From Bombyx mori (lineage: Eukaryota; Arthropoda; Insecta; Lepidoptera; Bombycidae), in NCBI RefSeq assembly GCF_030269925.1, contig NC_085108.1, positions 5,332,001-5,396,000 of the forward strand: a DNA stretch of 64,000 bases, given 5' to 3'. Of this stretch, positions 22,980 to 34,002 are shown in pieces. The first letter of the stretch is position 1. Each line of letters opens with the position of its first letter. The position numbers were made by a program, and so were the translations under genes. The notes beneath the pieces were generated by a model, which ran no database searches, was not told the DNA's origin, and saw only the letters and a list, made by a program, of their open reading frames with translations.

Positions 22980-23214
22980 ATCTAAAGGAATGGATGATAA
23001 TTATATTTATGCGAATGAGAAAAAAAGTAGTCCTAATTAGAACTAGTTTTACGGTTTAATCTTGCGTTTTTTAATTGTTATTATATTATTTCCTTAAGTC
23101 TCGAATAATTTCGTCGTCCATGACTAAGGTGACCATGAAATCTGAACGGTACCAACTGAAAAGTAGTTTTAATTATTTCTACGACTACCGAAGGGCGAGA
23201 ATAATACTATAAGG

Positions 23215-23458
23215 AGTGGTCTTTACTGGTGACAGGGCGAATTGTGGGCCCGCACGTGTAGGTACCACCACCCTGCCAATTTCTGCCGTGAAGCAGTAAT
23301 GCTTTTCGGTTTGAATGGAGCAGCCGTTGTAGTGTAAAAGCTGAGACTTAGAAGTCATGTCTCAAGATGAGCATTAACGTAGTTTATATGTATGGGCTTC
23401 GGTCACCACTTTACACTAGATTTGTCGTAAGGTCGTCCACCCATCTTAAAAATAAAAA
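23215..23458 (+). repeat. Bm1 SINE, old diverged copy
   Basis: Retains GGTAGGTACCACCACCCTGC, TTCTGCCGTGAAGCAGTAATG and the GTCCACCCATCTTAAAAATAAA tail, but with many substitutions and gaps compared with other copies. Confidence 0.75.
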
Positions 23459-23774
23459 CGTGAATACGAGCTTTATCGTTTAAATAGTTAACTATAGATC
23501 TCACCCCAAATTTAAAAGCGTCGTGCGACAAACAGACAGTGCGTTGACCCCCTCCTGACACTTTGGACGTGTCGTTTAGTTCATAACTCAAGTGCTGTTT
23601 ATTTATAAAAGCCGTTGTTACTCAAAGGGCTCGAAGGAGTTTCGGGTTTGTTAAAATGAAATAGAGAAGAGAATACAGTTGACCTCGCCCCCCCCCCCCC
23701 CCGCTCGAAGCGTAGGATAATACTGATGGGTACCGGATTTTTTATAATTACTTACATTTTTTTCTCTTCATTTC

Positions 23775-24130
23775 TACATTAACTACATTTCCAAAACGTG
23801 GCCCAAAACACGTCTTTTCAGGCCCTCCCGATCCATCCACTAACGGTGCTTTTAGGTACCACAAGCACCGGTCATCGTTCTCGTCGAACCCGTCGCTTGC
23901 GACGAAGGGCTTGGGGAGTAAATTAACCAACAGACACAGTCCACTGAGTTTCTCGCCGGATCTTCTCAGTGGATCGCGTTTCCGATCCGGCGATAGATTC
24001 TGCGAAGCACGGCTCTTGCTAGGATCCGTGTTAGCAAGAACGTCAGGTTTGAGTCCCTCGAGCTCACCTACTAGTTGGGTGAACCTAGAATAACCCCTCG
24101 AGGTTACTAGAATAGTTAAGGAAAATAAAT
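23775..24130 (+). repeat. BMC1-like LINE 3' fragment, variant tail
   Basis: Contains AAAACACGTCTTTTCAGG, TTTTAGGTACCACAAGCACC, TTCTCGCCGGATCTTCTCAG and CTCACCTACTAGTTGGGTGAA. It ends AATAACCCCTCGAGGTTACTAGAATAG before AAGGAAAA, a tail variant shared with 38060-38368. A C14 run at 23689-23702 lies just upstream. Confidence 0.85.
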
Positions 24131-24595
24131 TAGCTTCGCGTAGACGGGTAGGCAAGCTCACGGGCTCAACCTGAGAGAAAACAAACGTGCGTTTTCATGG
24201 AGTGACTTCCCGACCATGGACCGAATCCTCCGGTCACGTCCTAAACTGATTACGCACACAACATAATTTTGTTTTAACATATAAATTATTAGAACTATGC
24301 ACGAAAACGGCGACGATTTCCGTTCCACAAAAAGATATGGTAATACAAAATCAGCTATAGCATGTATGCAGTTTGGATGTAAATCATCGATTGTGATTTA
24401 GGTATAGCTGCTGACCTTGAAAACTATGCAACCAAGTTGAAATAACAGTCTCTGACGTCATTAGTGTACTGTTTGGTAGGAGACGCATAAAAATTTGTCA
24501 CAAAATTTGTTTTTTATTTGTCTCTTGTCAAGTTGTGTTTCAAAATAAAGTCTTTAGTTTTTTTGTCACTTTTCTCTTTTTAATCGTATGCTCAA
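24131..24595. other. Intron 2 stretch, no recognised feature
   Basis: No coding signal or repeat identified. Confidence 0.4.
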
Positions 24596-24597
24596 AT

Positions 24598-24795
24598 GAA
24601 TTGAGAATATATCGACGCTTTAAACGAATCTAGCTGTAGTAGAATCTAGCTAGTAGCTGTAAGATTGAAATGATTTTAATAAACCTAGAAATATATTTTT
24701 TTTGCGCATCGAAAATGGTTATTGCCTATCATTTATGTACAAAGCAGTTATTGTCGCTTAGTCACTTTTGCCTTTCAAGCGTCGATGTAGGTTTG
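24598..24795 (+). mobile_element. Small inverted-repeat element, related to 61146-61380
   Basis: Shares with 61146-61380, in inverse orientation, the segment ACAAAGCAGTTATTGTCGCT, TAGTCACTTTTGCCTTTCAAGCG and the AATCTAGCTG/AATCATTTT region. The left end is eroded here; see the other copy for inverted termini. Confidence 0.6.
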
Positions 24796-24799
24796 AATT

Positions 24800-25340
24800 G
24801 ATCACATTTTCAGCTTGGGCTGTATCTCCTTAGATTATGTATACCACGTATAGGTAGGTACCTTTAATATCTACGATTGGTTCTATGCGTTTGTATATTA
24901 TTATACTCGTAACACCGATATATTACAATGGTAATCATTATTCTGTCATTCTATGACTTTATTATGGTCATATAAATGCGCCTGTAAATAAAACAGGCTA
25001 CAAATATTTTACAATTTTCATGGTTAGTTCATATTTTAATTGCATGAAATATACATTACATATAAGAATTTTCAAGAATTGTTTTTGTGTGTGTGTGTGT
25101 TCTATGCGTTCTCACGTCTTTAATCTTCTCAAATTGTAATTTTCTACACTTGTACAATTTTAAATGAAACATGCTGTATTATTTACATATTTTTGGAAGA
25201 GAGCAAGCTCTGATTAGGAAAGGTAAAAATACAATAGAAAAAAAAAATTACTTTGTGCGATCCGTTTTCTGTTCGACATTTAAATTATTTCGAAAATAGT
25301 TCCTAATTTAAAAAGAGAAAAGAAGAAAAAATAACCGTTA
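24800..25340. other. End of intron 2, no recognised feature
   Basis: AT-rich intron with a short TG run near 25090. The acceptor of exon 3 follows. Confidence 0.45.
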
Positions 25341-25353
25341 TTTTTGTTTCCAG

Positions 25354-25492
25354 CCAGCCGTCGGCCCAATGGGCGCGATCAGCAAAGTTCACAAGTCGGA
25401 CCGGAAGATCGGACACCGGCGCGTCGGCGAGGGCGGAGAGATCACATACAAGAAGATACAGTCCTCGCAGATCATGGGATCGATACAGCTAG
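25354..25492 (+). CDS. PIP5K: PIP5K exon 3
   Basis: Acceptor TTTTTGTTTCCAG, donor CTAG/GTGAGC, ends in phase 1. Encodes residues 48-93 plus one base: PAVGPMGAISKVHKSDRKIG, then RRVGEGGEITYKKIQSSQIM and GSIQLG. The GEGGEITYKKIQSSQ...GSIQLGI stretch is highly conserved at the start of the PIP5K type I catalytic region and marks this as a type I rather than type II kinase. Base composition is GC-rich compared with the intron around it. The upstream intron is about 19.3 kb and the downstream one about 30.5 kb. Confidence 0.95.
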
Positions 25493-25631
25493 GTGAGCTT
25501 AACATAAGCTTTTGCTTTGTTGATTAACTGTTAATAGATATTAATTAATTAAATAATTAATTACAAATTCTTGAAAAACCAAGAAAACGCTATTTTCTAT
25601 TACTAATCACAAACAGAGTACATTCGCCTTT

Positions 25632-26330
25632 TTTATTTTATTTTTATTGATTATATGGGTAAACGAGCTCACAGCCCACCTGGAGCCCATGGACATCAAC
25701 AACGTAAATGCCGTCACCCACCATGAGACATGAGTTCTAAGGTCTCAGTACAGTACAACGGCTGCCTCACCCTTCAAACCGAAACGCACGACTGCTTCAC
25801 GGCAGAAATTTGCAGGGTGGTGGTACCTACCCGCGCGGACTCACAACACGTCTTACCACGAGTGATTTGATTTTTATTATACGATGTTATTCCTTCACCG
25901 TGGAAGTCAATCGTGAACATTTGTTAAGTACGTATTTCATTAAAAAAATTGGTGCCCGATGGCGGGATTCGACTACAGTTTCATCGCTAGATACGAATGC
26001 ACCGGACGTCTTATCCGCTCGACAAAGAGTTCCCTCGACAAAGAGTTCGCCGTGCAACCTAACCCATGAATCAGATCGCTGAGTTTCTCGCCGGATCTTC
26101 TCAGCGGGTCGCGATTCCGATCCGGTAGTAGATTCATTCGCGAAGCAGCTACTCTTGAGCTCTTAGGTCTCCTTCGGAGGCGCTCGGGTAGCTGTTAGCA
26201 AATCCCACCCCTCCTGGCTGAGTCTTTGCTCGCCCACCTGTCCTGGTGAAACTGGAAAGGCCTCCGGGCCACCAGTAAGTAACCTTTCACTCATAAAAAA
26301 AAAAGTCTTATCCTTTAGGCCACGACGACT
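25632..26330 (-). repeat. Bm1 SINE split by a LINE insertion
   Basis: Reverse Bm1 from a poly(T)-like start through the tRNA-like head. It has a deletion in the GTTAAGTGGTTAC segment. The head is interrupted at GGACGTCTTATCC and resumes at GTCTTATCCTTTAGGCCACGACGAC. GTCTTATCC at 26008-26016 and 26305-26313 is the duplicated target. Confidence 0.9.
26017..26304 (+). repeat. BMC1-related LINE 3' fragment inside Bm1 head
   Basis: 288 bp: GAGTTCGCCGTGCAACCTAAC, TTCTCGCCGGATCTTCTCAGCGG, GAGGCGCTCGGGTAGCTGTTAGC, CCTGGTGAAACTGGAAAGGC and a poly(A) of ten. Flanked by the exact 9-bp duplication GTCTTATCC. Confidence 0.9.
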
Positions 26331-26915
26331 TAAAACCTCATTTCAACTCATCTTTATCAAAATATAGTCACAGTCACGGATATTGCTTATTTGCATTAGT
26401 TATTTTTATTTTAGAATAACTATAGTGCTAGTCCACTGCATCTAATACAAACAAACAAACTTACCTATTTATAATATACGACAGAGAACAGATAGGAAAC
26501 ACTCGCGGCTCAACCTTGCCTCTGTTTTGTTTATTTTTATCATCACCTGAGACGTCCGTGACCAAGAAAACTGTACGAGAAGTTTTAAAATGTACAAACG
26601 GTAAAATACTTTTCGTTGACAAAAATGTATACCGGTATTGTATGTGACGGAGGAAAAGTTTGCACACGAACATTTGTTTACTACTGTTATAGCACGCAAT
26701 GTAACGATTAGAAAATCAGCTGACGCTGGGGTCAACGGTCACGTGTTCGGCGGGGATGTTCCTTAGTGTTTCATTGCGGGTTAACGTTGAACTATACGGA
26801 ACGTAGAAGTATTTATATGTTTAGGAATCGAATAGCGTTTTATTGATATGGTAGTACGTTATTATCTTTAAAATTTTGGAAACGGTTAGTTTACATGGGA
26901 AAGTCTGATTTTTAT
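26331..26915. other. Intron 3 stretch, no recognised feature
   Basis: Two overlapping - strand frames (26461-26735) have no recognisable domain. Confidence 0.35.
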
Positions 26916-27137
26916 TTTTATTGCTTAGATGGATGGGCGAGCTCACAGCCCACCCTGATGTTAAGTGGTTACTGGAGCCCATGGACACCTTGAGATATCA
27001 GTTCTAAGGTCTCAGTGTAGTTACAACGGCTGCCCCCCCAATTCAAACCGAAACGCATTACTGCTTCACGGTAGAAATAGGCGGGGTGGTAGTACCTACC
27101 CGCGCGGACTCACAAGAGGTCCTACCACCAGTAAAAA
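26916..27137 (-). repeat. Bm1 SINE, truncated
   Basis: TTTTTATTGCTTAGATGGATGG then the reverse Bm1 body ending at GTCCTACCACCAGTAA. Part of the middle (CATCTACAACGTAAATGCGCC) is deleted. Confidence 0.85.
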
Positions 27138-27400
27138 AGTAATGTAGACTAAAACTGCAGTCGTGAACTGTATAATGTATTGATTTTTCGATTTTGTTGA
27201 AATGAAGACTATTTTGTAATTGGTGCTGTGTATTCCGGCTGTAGGTGTGTGAGCAGAACTTACCCTGATAGTAGGGATAATGTCGTGACTATATAGGTGT
27301 GACGACTACGCTTGGAATAGTGGAATCATGGACACAAAGAAGAACTTCCAGTCATAGTGTCCTCGAATTACGTGGCGTAATCACATAGTCTAAGTGCAAA

Positions 27401-27469
27401 ACTGGTGGTAGGACCTCTTGCGAGTCCGCCCGGGTAGATATCACCACCCTGCCTATTTCTACCGTGAAC
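27401..27469 (+). repeat. Bm1 fragment, 69 bp
   Basis: ACTGGTGGTAGGACCTCTTG, then CACCACCCTGCCTATTTCTACCGTGAA; no A tail. Confidence 0.75.
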
Positions 27470-27705
27470 AGCCAGAGATTAGCCGGAACAAACAGACAAA
27501 AATTGTAAAAAATGATATTTTGGTGTATATACCGTATATATTATTATATTCATATGCATGTAGTAAAAACCGGTTATTTCAATATTACAAAGAGACATTC
27601 CAATTTTATGTATAGGTTAGAAACGGTACACTTGTTGAACACTGATTGACGAGGTTCATATACAATATACCATTCGACTGTATTGGTTGACGAGTTATGT
27701 GCCAC

Positions 27706-28506
27706 TGTTCATACCCGATCCTGTAGACCGAATGGTAAACAGTCGACGTCGCCCAAAAACACGTCATTACGGATCCTCCCGATTCATTAACGGTGCTTTT
27801 AGGTACCACAAGCACCGGTCACCGTCCTCGTCGAATCCGTCGCGTCGAATCCGAGCGAAATAACCCATAGACACAGCCCATTGAGTTTCTCGCCGGATCT
27901 CCTCAGTGGGTCGCGTTTCCGATCCGGTGGTAGATTCTGCGAAGCACTGCTCTTGCTAGGGTCAGTGTTTTAGCATCACTCCGGTTTGAGCTCCGTGAGC
28001 TCACCTACTACTAAATCTGGCCATAAATACTGTTATAATTAAAAATAAACAAAATATCAATTGCAAATAACATTTATTACTTTTACAGTGTGTTAGTTTA
28101 ATACATAAATATAAAACAATTTAAAGTATACTGTATGTAGGCTGTAATAAAGTATAGTATACTGTAGGCTGTAATACAGTCCTTTAAACGTTGAGGCCAG
28201 TTATCAATAGAAGCACGCACTCTTTCCATATTACATTTGGCTCCATACCTACTTTGTGTAATGCAGTCACAGCGATTCGGTTCTCTTTATCACCCCACTC
28301 CATTTTAATATCGCAAAATATTGTACAATGTATTGGCGCCAAAATGAGAAAACTCAATGAGCAATCATATAAAAATGACAGATTCCAAATTCAAATGTAA
28401 TATTTTGTTTATTTTTAATTGTAACAGTATTTATGGCCAGACTAAGTAGTTAAGGTTACGCTGAAATAGCCTCTCAAGGCTGTCAGGTAAGGTAGGAACA
28501 AAAAAA
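27706..28506 (+). repeat. BMC1-like LINE fragment split by a Tc1-like element
   Basis: The left part (27706-28010) runs from GTTCATACCCGATCCTGTAG to GAGCTCACCTACTA. The right part resumes at 28449 with GTTAAGGTTACGCTGAAATAGCC and the A tail. Removing the insert plus one TA restores the family sequence exactly. Confidence 0.9.
28011..28446 (-). mobile_element. Tc1/mariner-type non-autonomous transposon
   Basis: Inverted termini of about 45 bp; from CTGGCCATAAATACTGTTA inward they are almost identical. Flanked by TA at 28009-28010 and 28447-28448. On the - strand the interior reads MEWGDKENRIAVTALHKVGM and EPNVIWKEC, like the first helix-turn-helix of moth mariner-like transposases, then stops. 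436 bp. The + strand frame at 28191-28400 is its shadow. Confidence 0.88.
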
Positions 28507-28729
28507 GTGCGGCTGCTGAATTCATAATGGCTCGATACATTGCAACCTTACTACACATGCATGATAAGCTAACTTCAGCCGGCACACTGCGGCATAACGG
28601 TTTAGTTTAATCTTGCGAATTTAATAGCGTTTAACTTTTGTATTTATAAAACTTTCCTTACAAATCGGAGATTAGACTTAATTATTAGAATTAATTTAAA
28701 TTATTTAAAATAAAAGAGCGGACGTTTAG

Positions 28730-28975
28730 CGTGGTATGTACATGCGATGCGTAAAGAGAAAACGCATGTGACTAGGAGATGTATAGAAATGGTAGTGCAA
28801 GGTAGAGGGAGAAGAGGTCGACCGAAGAAGACATGGATGGAGTGTGAATGACGACGATATGAGAGAGATAGGAGGATAAGGTGGAGAAAAGAAGAAGACT
28901 TAATTTAGAAAATAAGGTTAAATTATAACTTCTATGAACGGTGGTGATCGGGGAAGCGATAGAACACACATATAG
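28730..28975 (+). pseudogene. RTE-type LINE C-terminal remnant
   Basis: Reads WYVHAMRKEKTHVTRRCIEM, VVQGRGRRGRPKKTWMECVN and DDMREIGG: the basic C-terminal motif of moth LINE proteins, with degraded sequence on either side. Confidence 0.7.
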
Positions 28976-29460
28976 TTCAAAATCAAAATGGAATCTAATC
29001 CAAAAAAAAAAAAGAATTAAAAACTCAAATAAATCACTTAGAAAACTAATTCTAGCATTATAAAATATATTACGGCTATATTCGCACCAATAAAAATCGT
29101 CCAGATCACATGATGATGCCCAATCATATATTTTTAAAGCAACACAAACATTGAACGTTATCAGTTAAGTACGGTCATTTATAACACTGTGTGTGTTTGT
29201 GTGTTTTTTTTTCGTAAACAAAACATAGCTTAGCATCACAAGAATGGATGTGCAATGTTTAAAATTAGATAGCGGCATACGTAATCAACCATTGATGCAT
29301 TAAGGGGGTGGATGCGGCAATTTCATACGTAAATTAGTTTTAATGTAGATTTGCGGTGTATGAGTTATATATATTATTATACACACAAATACGCCCTAAT
29401 TTATTAAATACTCTTTTGTTTTAAAGAACAAAAATGCAGGCAGTACTTCCTTTTTTTCTT
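28976..29460. other. Intron 3 stretch, no recognised feature
   Basis: AT-rich with short homopolymers only. Confidence 0.4.
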
Positions 29461-29462
29461 TT

Positions 29463-29750
29463 TTTTTTCTTTTTATACCTGAGCTGATGGTCTTGAGAGA
29501 TCATTTCAGCTTTGCCTTAACTAGTAGGTGAGCTCACGGGGCTTCAACCTGACGAAGTTGATTACACTAACCCTAGCAACTCCTTGACGCGTAGGTGAGC
29601 TCACGGGGCTCAAACCGGGAGTGTTGCTAATACTGGCCCTAAAAAGAGCCGTGCTGTGCAAAATCTACAACCAGATCGGAAACACGACCCACTGAAGAGA
29701 TCCGGTGAGAAACTCAGTGGACTGTCTTTGTGGGTTAATTTAACACACTA
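29463..29750 (-). repeat. BMC1-like LINE 3' fragment with internal duplication
   Basis: Reverse copy. The GTAGGTGAGCTCACGGGGCT segment occurs twice (about 29524 and 29592), separated by CCTAGCAACTCCTTGACGC. Either a tandem duplication or two overlapping insertions. Confidence 0.75.
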
Positions 29751-30043
29751 CTCTTAATTGTTCGTCCAATAGAGCGTTGTGGAGCTATCTCAGCTTTTAG
29801 TTTTCTTTTCTTTAATTTATTTCATCGTGTTGTATTTATCATAAAAAAACAATTTGGTAAGCTACCCGATTTGTCAGTCCTGAGAGACATTAATATGATA
29901 CACGGTCCATCTTAACTTTGTCCTACAATAAAAGTCCATGACAGATAACAGGTATCAGTAACAGTAACTGTTCGTATACGCTATAGCGAAAATGAATTAA
30001 AATAATTACTACATTTTTTAATCTGGATCGACCTAGTGGTTCC

Positions 30044-30288
30044 TGGTGGTAGGACCTCTTGTGAGTCCGCACGGGCAGGTACCACCACCCTGCCTATTTG
30101 TGCCGTGAAGCAGTAATGCGTTTCGGTTTGAAGGGTGGGGCAGCCGTTGTAACTATACTTGAGACCTTAGAACTTATATCTCAAGGTGGGCGGCGCATTT
30201 ACGTCGTAGATATCTATGGGCTCCAGTAACCACTTAACATCAAGTAGGCTGTGAGCTCGTCCACCCATCTAAGCAAAAAAAAAAACCT
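30044..30288 (+). repeat. Bm1 SINE, 5'-truncated
   Basis: Starts at CCTGGTGGTAGGACCTCTTG and runs to ATCTAAGCAAAAAAAAAAACC. Well preserved, so probably young. Confidence 0.9.
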
Positions 30289-30689
30289 TGTTTAAAGGCG
30301 TATCCACACTTACATACGTCCAGTAATATGTCGGTATTTTACTCCACTAACCTAAATAGAGTGATCCGTTTTGTGCCGAGTTAACTGTGCGTTTCCTATG
30401 CATGTGTGGATTGTTAATATGTGTGTATGTGTTGGCAAGGTCGGCTACTACATTTGTTTATTTTAAAAAAACAAACGCAATTTTTTGAAAATAGTTTTCA
30501 TTGAACTTTGATGTGTTTTTTTTGGGATCGGTACGCGACTATTCTTGATCTGTGGAATAAAAGGAAACGATAAAGGAATGGGTCTCAGATAGGGTTACTT
30601 TTTATTACTATTAGCCAATTTGAGCTAAAGCTTATTTGAGGCGTAATATTGAAATTTCAATTGCGTGGTTATAGTGGGTCTGAAGTGGC

Positions 30690-31020
30690 TGGAGCCCTCG
30701 CTGGTAGGTTAAGGGGCTATTCCAGCCTCGCGCATATGGGTAGGAGAGCTCACAGACTCAACTTGAGAGAATTTGTCAACATTAGCCCTAGCAAGATCCC
30801 TGCTTCATAGTATCTACCCCCGGATCAGAATCGCGACCCACTGATCCGACGAAAAACTTAGTGGTCTGTAACTATGGATTAGTTCGCTCGTCGAACTCTG
30901 TCATGATCGGCGAGTTCGACGAGGACTGTGACCGGTGTTTGAAAAGCGTAAAAGCACCAAGTGGGGATCCGGCGGATCCGACAAGATATGTTTTTGGCTA
31001 TGGTGGTTTTGCGTTGCCCC
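30690..31020 (-). repeat. BMC1-like LINE 3' fragment
   Basis: Contains GTGAGCTC-like GGAGAGCTCACAGACTCAAC, GTATCTACCCCCGGATCAGAATCGCG and GCGTAAAAGCACCAAGTGGGGATC in reverse. Lacks part of the TTCTCAGTGGG block. Confidence 0.75.
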
Positions 31021-31229
31021 ATCGCCTGGGTCGGATATGGGTGGCTGGGAAAATTCACTGATCCACAACAAAATGGTCTCTTGAATACAATTGACACTTC
31101 GGTATAATGTCTCAAAGTTGATTGGGTGACACACGCTATAGCAAATGACGCTGATCGAGAAGCCCATTAACGAAATAATAAAAATTTGATTTTGTTAAAC
31201 TAACACGTCAAAGTTGCATCAATCAAGCT

Positions 31230-31625
31230 ATGACGCAACGCAGTTTTAACAGATCCAAATACTGTGCCAGCTGCAATATTTTCTTGAGGATTATGTACGT
31301 AAACAGATTGAGTTTACAGTGTAGGTACGGGTGCCGGATATATCCACTAAACCTTCCATAAAAACATTTATCCTCTCGCCTACGAGAACATAAGGAAGCG
31401 ATAGGAACATTGAGAGGGCGATCGATGCCGATGTTGTTTTTGTGGTATTTAGCTTGTGAGGGAGAGGAAGAGGTAGACCTAAGAAGAAATTGATGGATTG
31501 TGTGAAAGACGATATGGGTACGAGGGGAGTGAGCGAAGAAATGGTATATGATAGAAGAGTATGGAAGGAGAAAACATGTTGCGCCGACCCCAGGTGACTG
31601 GGAGAAGGGCAGGATAATGATGATA
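31230..31625 (+). pseudogene. LINE C-terminal remnant
   Basis: Around 31455-31620 the + strand reads, with a frame change, RERKRYVDLRRN / KKKLMDCVKDDMGTRGVSEE and MVYDRRVWKEKTCCADPR, the C-terminal end of a moth LINE reverse-transcriptase protein. The long - strand frames over it (142 and 177 codons) are shadows. Confidence 0.7.
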
Positions 31626-32095
31626 GCTTGTGAGGAGATATACCACAAATCTTCCACCGAGCTGATGATATTGCTCGGTAGACCGACGGTCCGAATGTTG
31701 TTGTTCGGAACTTGTGCAAGGTAATCTTGAAAATGTCGTAAGCGAGATTCAGGCATCTGTCAAATATCTTGTGTTCTATGATGGCTACCCGTCACAAGCC
31801 CTATTATCGGTACGTACAGCTGACGAAAGCGTTAAAGTTTAATGGGGTATATATACCTAGCTTTTACTCTAGGATATGCTTGCGTTAATATAACAAGAAT
31901 ACCTATCGCTTGTCAATAGTGTTTTTGGTGAAAGAAAGGTCCTTAGTTTCTTTTCTGGAATCCTCATGCATGTGTATGCAAAACTTCGCGATGCTTGAGC
32001 AGTGAAAGCGTACCAAACAAAAAATGAAACTCTTTTTCGCATTTTTAATATTGTGGTATGGACGTCAATCATAATGCCCCGTGTGACGAAGCTTC
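31626..32095. other. Intron 3 stretch, no recognised feature
   Basis: No coding signal or repeat identified. Confidence 0.4.
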
Positions 32096-32097
32096 AT

Positions 32098-32292
32098 CTA
32101 CACGGTTAGCCCACTGATTTTCTCGCCGGATCTTCTCAGTGTGTCGCGTTTCCGATCCGGTGGTATATTCTGCGAATCACTGCTCTTGCTAGGGCCAGCG
32201 TTAGCAACATTTCCGGATTGAGCCCCCTGGAGCTAGCCTACACGCTGGGGTAAGGCTAAAATAGCCTCTCAAGGCATAGGTAGGGAAAAAAT
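32098..32292 (+). repeat. BMC1-like LINE 3' fragment
   Basis: TTCTCGCCGGATCTTCTCAG, GATCCGGTGGTATATTCTGCG and CTACACGCTGGGGTAAGGCT ending in GGTAGGGAAAAAA. Confidence 0.85.
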
Positions 32293-32486
32293 TGAAGGTA
32301 AATCTCGTCAAAACGTCAAAAGTTAATGCGAAAGACGCGCTATTTAAAGGATCTCTCTAATCTCTGCTTAAGTGAGATCCACTCGTACGATTTTCTGACG
32401 ATTGCAACGGCTTAAAAAAGTAAAAAATCAGAAGACCTAGGCTTTGTTTCGTTGTATAAACCTTTTTAGTTTATTTCCATTACGTA

Positions 32487-32651
32487 TCTATACCTATACT
32501 AATATATAAATTTACAGTGGTTTTTACGGATGTTCCGTTATAACTACTGAACCATGCATCCGATTGACTGAGTGTTGGACTCCCTAATAATAATGATAAT
32601 AAATAATAATGTTAATTTTAAATGCGCAGCGAAGCAGGCGAGTACGGCTAG
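32487..32651 (+). mobile_element. Non-autonomous Helitron, 165 bp
   Basis: Starts TCTATACCTATACTAATATA and ends GCGAAGCAGGCGAGTACGG then CTAG, between A (32486) and T (32652). A larger, eroded relative lies at 60606-60858 on the - strand. Confidence 0.8.
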
Positions 32652-33094
32652 TTATTTTATAAATTTAAAAGGGCGGTGGCTCATCTATTACCGGCAACAG
32701 TTAAAACAGTCGTGAAAACCTATCTACCCGCCTTATTGATTAATAGCCCGAATGACATCAAATCACTGATTTTAGTTTCCCCAATGCTCGAAATTACTTT
32801 TCATATCGCGAACTGGACCCAGTCCATGGAAAATTAAATACCTTCTACATTAATTTGACGATGAGCCTTCGAATTCTAAATTAGCGTTCAATGTCGTTGT
32901 TTTCGTGGAGATTTAACGCTCCGATTTTGAAGAGGATAATAAATGAGATTTTTTAACTTACTTGGCCGGCTATTGTGAGTTTTGCCATTGACGGGGAAAC
33001 GTTGATGGTGAGTATTTGCATATAGACAATGAATTATTTGCGTGTTTGTGCCGATGTGCCTTGCTAAGTGAGGGTAATCTTAAGGATAATCTTT
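32652..33094. other. Intron 3 stretch, no recognised feature
   Basis: No coding signal or repeat identified. Confidence 0.4.
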
Positions 33095-33105
33095 TTAGAA
33101 CTTGG

Positions 33106-33522
33106 CGACTTTTTGGCGGGAACGCGAGGAGTGAAGTTGTGTGATTTGTTTTATTTTGTCTATTTAGTGTTTCTTCAGGTTTAAATGTGTAATAACGGTG
33201 GTATATTAACTGTTTAATATCTGTGAAAGTGCACAAATGTGGGAAAATGAAACAAAGCTGCTGGACGTAACTTCTCGGGTTCCTCCAAAAAGTCCACTGA
33301 AAAAATCTCAGTAAATGACCACCATTTTACTGCGATTGTATTTCATCCAATATCATCTCATCTCATTTAATTTAATTTCATCCCAGTTGATTAATATCTC
33401 AAATTAATCATCTTCATTTCATTTCAATCCATATTATCATTTTTCATAAAAATAAGAATATAAATTAAAATAAGATATGACTTAAAGGTCTTAGTTACCA
33501 GGTCATAAAATCACTTAAAAAA
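33106..33522 (+). repeat. Complete copy of SINE-like repeat 'D'
   Basis: A 417-bp A-tailed unit starting CGACTTTTTGGCGGGAACGC and ending AGTTACCAGGTCATAAAATC plus A's. It is flanked by TTAGAACTTGG at 33095-33105 and 33523-33533, an 11-bp duplication expected of LINE-mobilised retroposons. I see no clear tRNA- or 5S-like pol III promoter. Confidence 0.85.
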
Positions 33523-33547
33523 TTAGAACTTGGTTGGTATAGAAACA

Positions 33548-33660
33548 AACTTTTTTTTTATTGCCCTTGTAGGCAGACGAGCATACGGCCCACCTGAAGG
33601 TGAGTGGTCAGCTTTGTCCGTTTGGACTTTAGCATGGGCACAACTAAGCCGCTGCCAACT
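33548..33660 (-). repeat. LINE 'G' 3' terminus
   Basis: Reverse copy of the tail TGGGCCGTATGCTCGTCTGCCTACAAGGGCAATAAAA found at 34735-35070, 38440-38600, 39820-39890 and 61864-62226. Confidence 0.7.
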
Positions 33661-33689
33661 TAAGTGTTTTCATCGATAGTTCCTGTATT

Positions 33690-34002
33690 GTACCACATAG
33701 ATGTCAAGCAGCGACTATCCTCCATCGTTCAGGGTCGCATTCTCACTTTCTTCGGGCATGTGTCGCGGCGGGGTGACGACTCAGTTGAGCGCCTTGTGGT
33801 GCAGGGCATGATAGAGGGTACAAGACCGCGCGGCAGATCACCGTTACGATGGACCGACCAAATAAAGGCAGCTCTAAACGGTCCCGTGAACGAGTGCACA
33901 AGAAGGGCCGCGGTACGCGAGGAATGGCGACGTCTGGTGAAGCGCACCACCAACCGAAGTGATGACCACGACCACTCTGCCAAGAGTGCATACGACTGAG
34001 AA
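33690..34002 (+). pseudogene. RTE-type LINE C-terminal domain, open but 5'-truncated
   Basis: Reads VKQRLSSIVQGRILTFFGHV, then SRRGDDSVERLVVQGMIEGT, RPRGRSPLRWTDQIKAALNG and REEWRRLVKR, ending at a stop after SAKSAYD. This is the typical post-RT tail of moth RTE-like LINEs. No catalytic domain remains. Frames on the other strand are shadows. Confidence 0.85.

Noticed and set aside
31223..31756. 177- and 142-codon frames on the - strand
   Set aside because: They lie opposite a recognisable LINE C-terminal remnant on the + strand and show no domain; most likely shadows.
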